Source: Bryobacterales bacterium
GTDB lineage: Bacteria; Acidobacteriota; Terriglobia; Bryobacterales; Bryobacteraceae
Assembly (NCBI GenBank): GCA_020847045.1
Contig: JADLCT010000058.1
Location: 1 to 64,000 of the forward strand
Reading direction: 5' to 3'
DNA: 64,000 nt
Shown here: one piece after another, positions 61,625 through 64,000 of the stretch
How the letters are laid out: each line of letters opens with the position of its first letter
Numbering within the stretch: position 1 is the first letter of the stretch
Notes under the pieces: model-generated
What the model was told of the DNA's origin: nothing
The model's database searches: none
The model's input: the letters and a program-made list of their open reading frames with translations, nothing else
Made by a program: the position numbers and the translations under genes

Positions 61625-64000
61625 TGCCCTCCACTCCTCTCTCGATCCGAAATGCTATAAGGCGCCAGAAATGCACATAGCCGGCCGAGCGCGTCATATT
61701 GATGCCACACGCCCACCCAGCGCAGCCGCGCCAGTTCTCCTTTCGCGCTGAAGAACCCGACGCCGCCCGACTGCAACCGGTGCTCAGTCCATGAATCGAC
61801 AATTTGCCCCTGAACCGTTAGGACATAATTTGGTCCTCTTGTCTCCATCAGGACCCGGTAGAGGGTATCCGGCGTCACTTGCATGGGCAAGCGCTTCTGT
61901 ACGGCCTCGGTTGGATGGCCGTCAATTACCGCATAACGCTGGAGATAGGCCGACGGCACCGGTCCGTCATCGCGCAGCGTGATCTTGATCGCATAAAAAT
62001 TACGGCTATCCTTGGCCCGCACCACCCAAGAGAGGCTACGCTTCTCGATCTGGCCCAAAAATTCCAGCCGGTAATCGGTGAGCCGCATCGTCGGCGAGTA
62101 AAAAGCCAGCGATCCGGTCCGCACAAAGCCCACCGAATCGTAGGACCAGGAACGAGCCCAATCCCCCTGGCCTTCCCAATCGGCCAGCCCGGCGCGGAAG
62201 TCGTCGGTGAGAGCAATCGCCGCCCGGTTCAGAATCGTCTTATGCAGTCCCGCCAGCCCGCCTTCATGGCTCTCCCCCGGCATCATTTCGGGAGCGCTGG
62301 TGCGCGGGGCCCGCGCCTCAGTCGTGTAGCTGCCGCTGGTGCCCAGCCCCACGGCCAGCGCGAGCGCGGCCACCAGCATGCCGCCCCATTTGGGCGCCGC
62401 TGGAATCCTCCGCCATGCCTCGGACGCCTCGTCCAGTTTGCGCCGCCAGACCGGCGATGCCGCATCGCCGGCCCCCTGGGCATGCAGCGCCAGCGTCCGG
62501 GGCTCCAGTTTGGCGCGCGGCTTGATCGCCTCACGCTCCGGGGTGTGCGGCGTGGTGAAGGCCATCGGACCCGGCTTCCACCTCTGCATCTCCACACGGT
62601 GCAGCGTGAGCCGCATCAACTTGACCGGCGGCTGCGGCATGCGGGGCGGCTCGGGCGAAAGAACGGCCACGGCCGGAACCGGCGGCGCCGCCATCGCCAG
62701 TTGCACTTCGCCCGCCGCGCGCCGGGACTCCTGGGTATGAGGCGCGAACTCCCAGGACGGGGCCACGGGACGGCCAAACGCCGTAATCCAATCCAACACC
62801 GGTTTCAAATCCGCCACGGGCCTCTGGGCGGGAACCTCCCGCGGCGCCACGGGGGCCGGAACCGGCACGGAAACCTGGTAGCTCTCCACGCCGCGCCGGG
62901 GCGCCAGCGTCAAAGCCCTCAGTCCCTGAACGGGCGTCCGCACGGAGGCTTCGCCAATGCGAGGCGGCAGCGGCGGAACCAGAAACGGCAGCGGGAAGAT
63001 GTTCGCCAACCGTCCCGGCAGCGGCTTCCGTCCCGCCTCGGAGTAGATCGTGGGGATCGCCACGCGCCGCGCCCGCGTCAAACGCATGCCCAGAGCGGCC
63101 TGCGGAGGCAGGGGCAGCACCGGACGGCTGTTCACCACCGGATCACCCTCCAGCAGTGGCAGCGCCGCCCGTGAACCTCTCGCGGCCAGAACCGGCAGCG
63201 AACTGAGCGAGTGAATGTTCTCGTGCTCGCCCCGCAGGCTCTGTGGGCCCTGCGGCAGCGCGCCGTTGCTCTCCCACACGCGGTGTTCGGGAGAAACCGG
63301 CCGGTGGCCGTTCGACAAAACCACCCCTTTGCCCAGGATGCGGCTGTTGCGGATCAGTGGCGCCGTCCGCACCATGTCCAGTTCGCCGTTCAGCGTGAAC
63401 CGCACCCGCGCCTCGGCGTGTACGGGCAGGGCCGGCGTCCAAGGCTCGGGCTTCCATGGCTTGGGTAGCGACGAACGCATCGGGGCCGTCCAGTCCCGCA
63501 ACGCCACCGGATGCACGGCGCGCATCAGCGCCGCCATCGAGGCCGGTTCGGGCGGGGCCTGCCCGGCCGGGGCTTGCTCGCATTCCGGCGCCGCCGCCGG
63601 CGCTCCCGCGCTCCAATCGGCGCTGTCCAGCCGCCCCATGCCGGGCAGCACGGGCGCGGCCATTGGTTCATTCGATCCGGCGCCCTCGCCTTCCCACAAC
63701 GCTCCCGCTCCTCCCAGCGCCGCCAGCCACGTGGCGGCATCCAGGGACGCGCCCAACATTAATCGTTTTCGCAGAATGCGCCAGTTGGCCGCGGGCAGTG
63801 ACACTTCGCTGCTCCACGACAGCCAGGAATGGCCCGCCCGCAGGCGCGACCGGTAGTTCTGCGTCCGAGGCGGCGTGGCGTACAGCCACTGGCAGAAGGC
63901 CGGGTCCTGACCACTGGCCTGCGCGCCCTTGCCGTGCGAGGCATTGCCGTTTGCGCCATTGCCGTTGGCCGTTCGCGGTAAGGGTAAGGCGATGCCGCGC
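61621..64000 (-). CDS. Large membrane-anchored protein with C-terminal jelly-roll-like domain (5' end beyond window)
   Basis: The frame is open from the stop at 61621 to the right edge, about 793 codons. A GTG at 63804 is possible, but the upstream reading (e.g. DPAFCQWLYATPPRTQNYRS) looks like protein, so the true start is probably outside. The middle is long, Pro/Ala/Arg-rich and low complexity. One membrane helix (GGMLVAALALAVGLGTSGSY) lies near codon 545 when counted from GTG 63804. The last 180 residues (DDFRAGLADWEGQGDW, FYAIKITLRDDG, GGVGFFSAKGELARLRWVGV) resemble LamG/DUF1080-like glycan-binding folds. The enzymatic role is unknown. The C-terminal DNA is less GC-rich than the rest. 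Confidence 0.7.
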   Translation of the reverse strand, partial: RGIALPLPRTANGNGANGNASHGKGAQASGQDPAFCQWLYATPPRTQNYRSRLRAGHSWLSWSSEVSLPAANWRILRKRLMLGASLDAATWLAALGGAGALWEGEGAGSNEPMAAPVLPGMGRLDSADWSAGAPAAAPECEQAPAGQAPPEPASMAALMRAVHPVALRDWTAPMRSSLPKPWKPEPWTPALPVHAEARVRFTLNGELDMVRTAPLIRNSRILGKGVVLSNGHRPVSPEHRVWESNGALPQGPQSLRGEHENIHSLSSLPVLAARGSRAALPLLEGDPVVNSRPVLPLPPQAALGMRLTRARRVAIPTIYSEAGRKPLPGRLANIFPLPFLVPPLPPRIGEASVRTPVQGLRALTLAPRRGVESYQVSVPVPAPVAPREVPAQRPVADLKPVLDWITAFGRPVAPSWEFAPHTQESRRAAGEVQLAMAAPPVPAVAVLSPEPPRMPQPPVKLMRLTLHRVEMQRWKPGPMAFTTPHTPEREAIKPRAKLEPRTLALHAQGAGDAASPVWRRKLDEASEAWRRIPAAPKWGGMLVAALALAVGLGTSGSYTTEARAPRTSAPEMMPGESHEGGLAGLHKTILNRAAIALTDDFRAGLADWEGQGDWARSWSYDSVGFVRTGSLAFYSPTMRLTDYRLEFLGQIEKRSLSWVVRAKDSRNFYAIKITLRDDGPVPSAYLQRYAVIDGHPTEAVQKRLPMQVTPDTLYRVLMETRGPNYVLTVQGQIVDSWTEHRLQSGGVGFFSAKGELARLRWVGVWHQYDALGRLCAFLAPYSISDRERSGGQ

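Overview
This GC-rich 64 kb window looks like a chromosomal segment of an acidobacterium of the Solibacter/Bryobacter group (Bryobacterales). The assignment rests on lineage-typical families: secreted proteins ending in the Solibacter-type C-terminal domain (TIGR03437), SBBP-repeat beta-propellers with the 'FEPNRGQ' N-terminal domain, a VWFA-related acidobacterial protein, an Oar-like TonB-dependent receptor, and many exported enzymes with TAT-like or short signal peptides. Coding density is very high. No gap without a gene exceeds about 300 bases, and I see no tRNA, rRNA, CRISPR array, IS element or phage gene.

Left part (1-11 kb): a tightly coupled minus-strand aromatic operon trpC-trpF-trpB-trpA-aroQ-aroF-tyrA (tyrA runs off the left edge). 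Then come two convergent exported sulfatases, a YbgC-like thioesterase divergent from a MoaD-MoaE fusion, and a plus-strand run moaDE - VWFA protein - hfq-like - suhB-like. 11-17 kb: a minus-strand RND efflux operon (adaptor, pump, TolC-like channel) with a tandem palindrome upstream.

17-27 kb: nucleoside salvage in two blocks, pdp-nupC and punA-cdd-exported amidohydrolase. Between them lie a deoxyhypusine-synthase-like gene and an SBBP beta-propeller. A gamma-glutamyltransferase-family protein follows. 27-32 kb: minus-strand arginine operon argF-argG-argH-argR plus an unknown gene, with two ARG-box-like palindromes and a fitting promoter upstream of argF. 32-35 kb: an NHL-repeat protein abutting a dihaem cytochrome c-quinoprotein fusion. 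35-40 kb: minus-strand branched-chain operon ilvB-ilvN-ilvC-cimA with a good promoter and leader hairpins. 40-44 kb: an Oar-like TonB receptor.

44-57 kb is the accessory-looking part. It holds a TAT-exported sugar-isomerase-fold protein, a proline-racemase homologue in which both catalytic cysteines are serine, and a divergent Lgt-like membrane protein translationally coupled to a seven-repeat SBBP protein. These are followed by a 1972-residue SBBP-RHS protein and a small YD-repeat/TIGR03437 protein. 57-60 kb: a compact copper operon copZ-copA-csoR whose promoter spacer contains half of a C-rich/G-rich inverted repeat, the probable CsoR operator. 60-64 kb: a minus-strand pair, a large membrane-anchored protein running off the right edge and a TPR protein, ended by a clear intrinsic terminator.

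The points most worth a second look are the Ser/Ser proline-racemase homologue, the Lgt-like/SBBP/RHS secretion locus, the copper and arginine operators, the moaDE fusion, and a recurring -10-like hexamer 12-15 nt before start codons that lack a Shine-Dalgarno sequence, which suggests leaderless transcripts.
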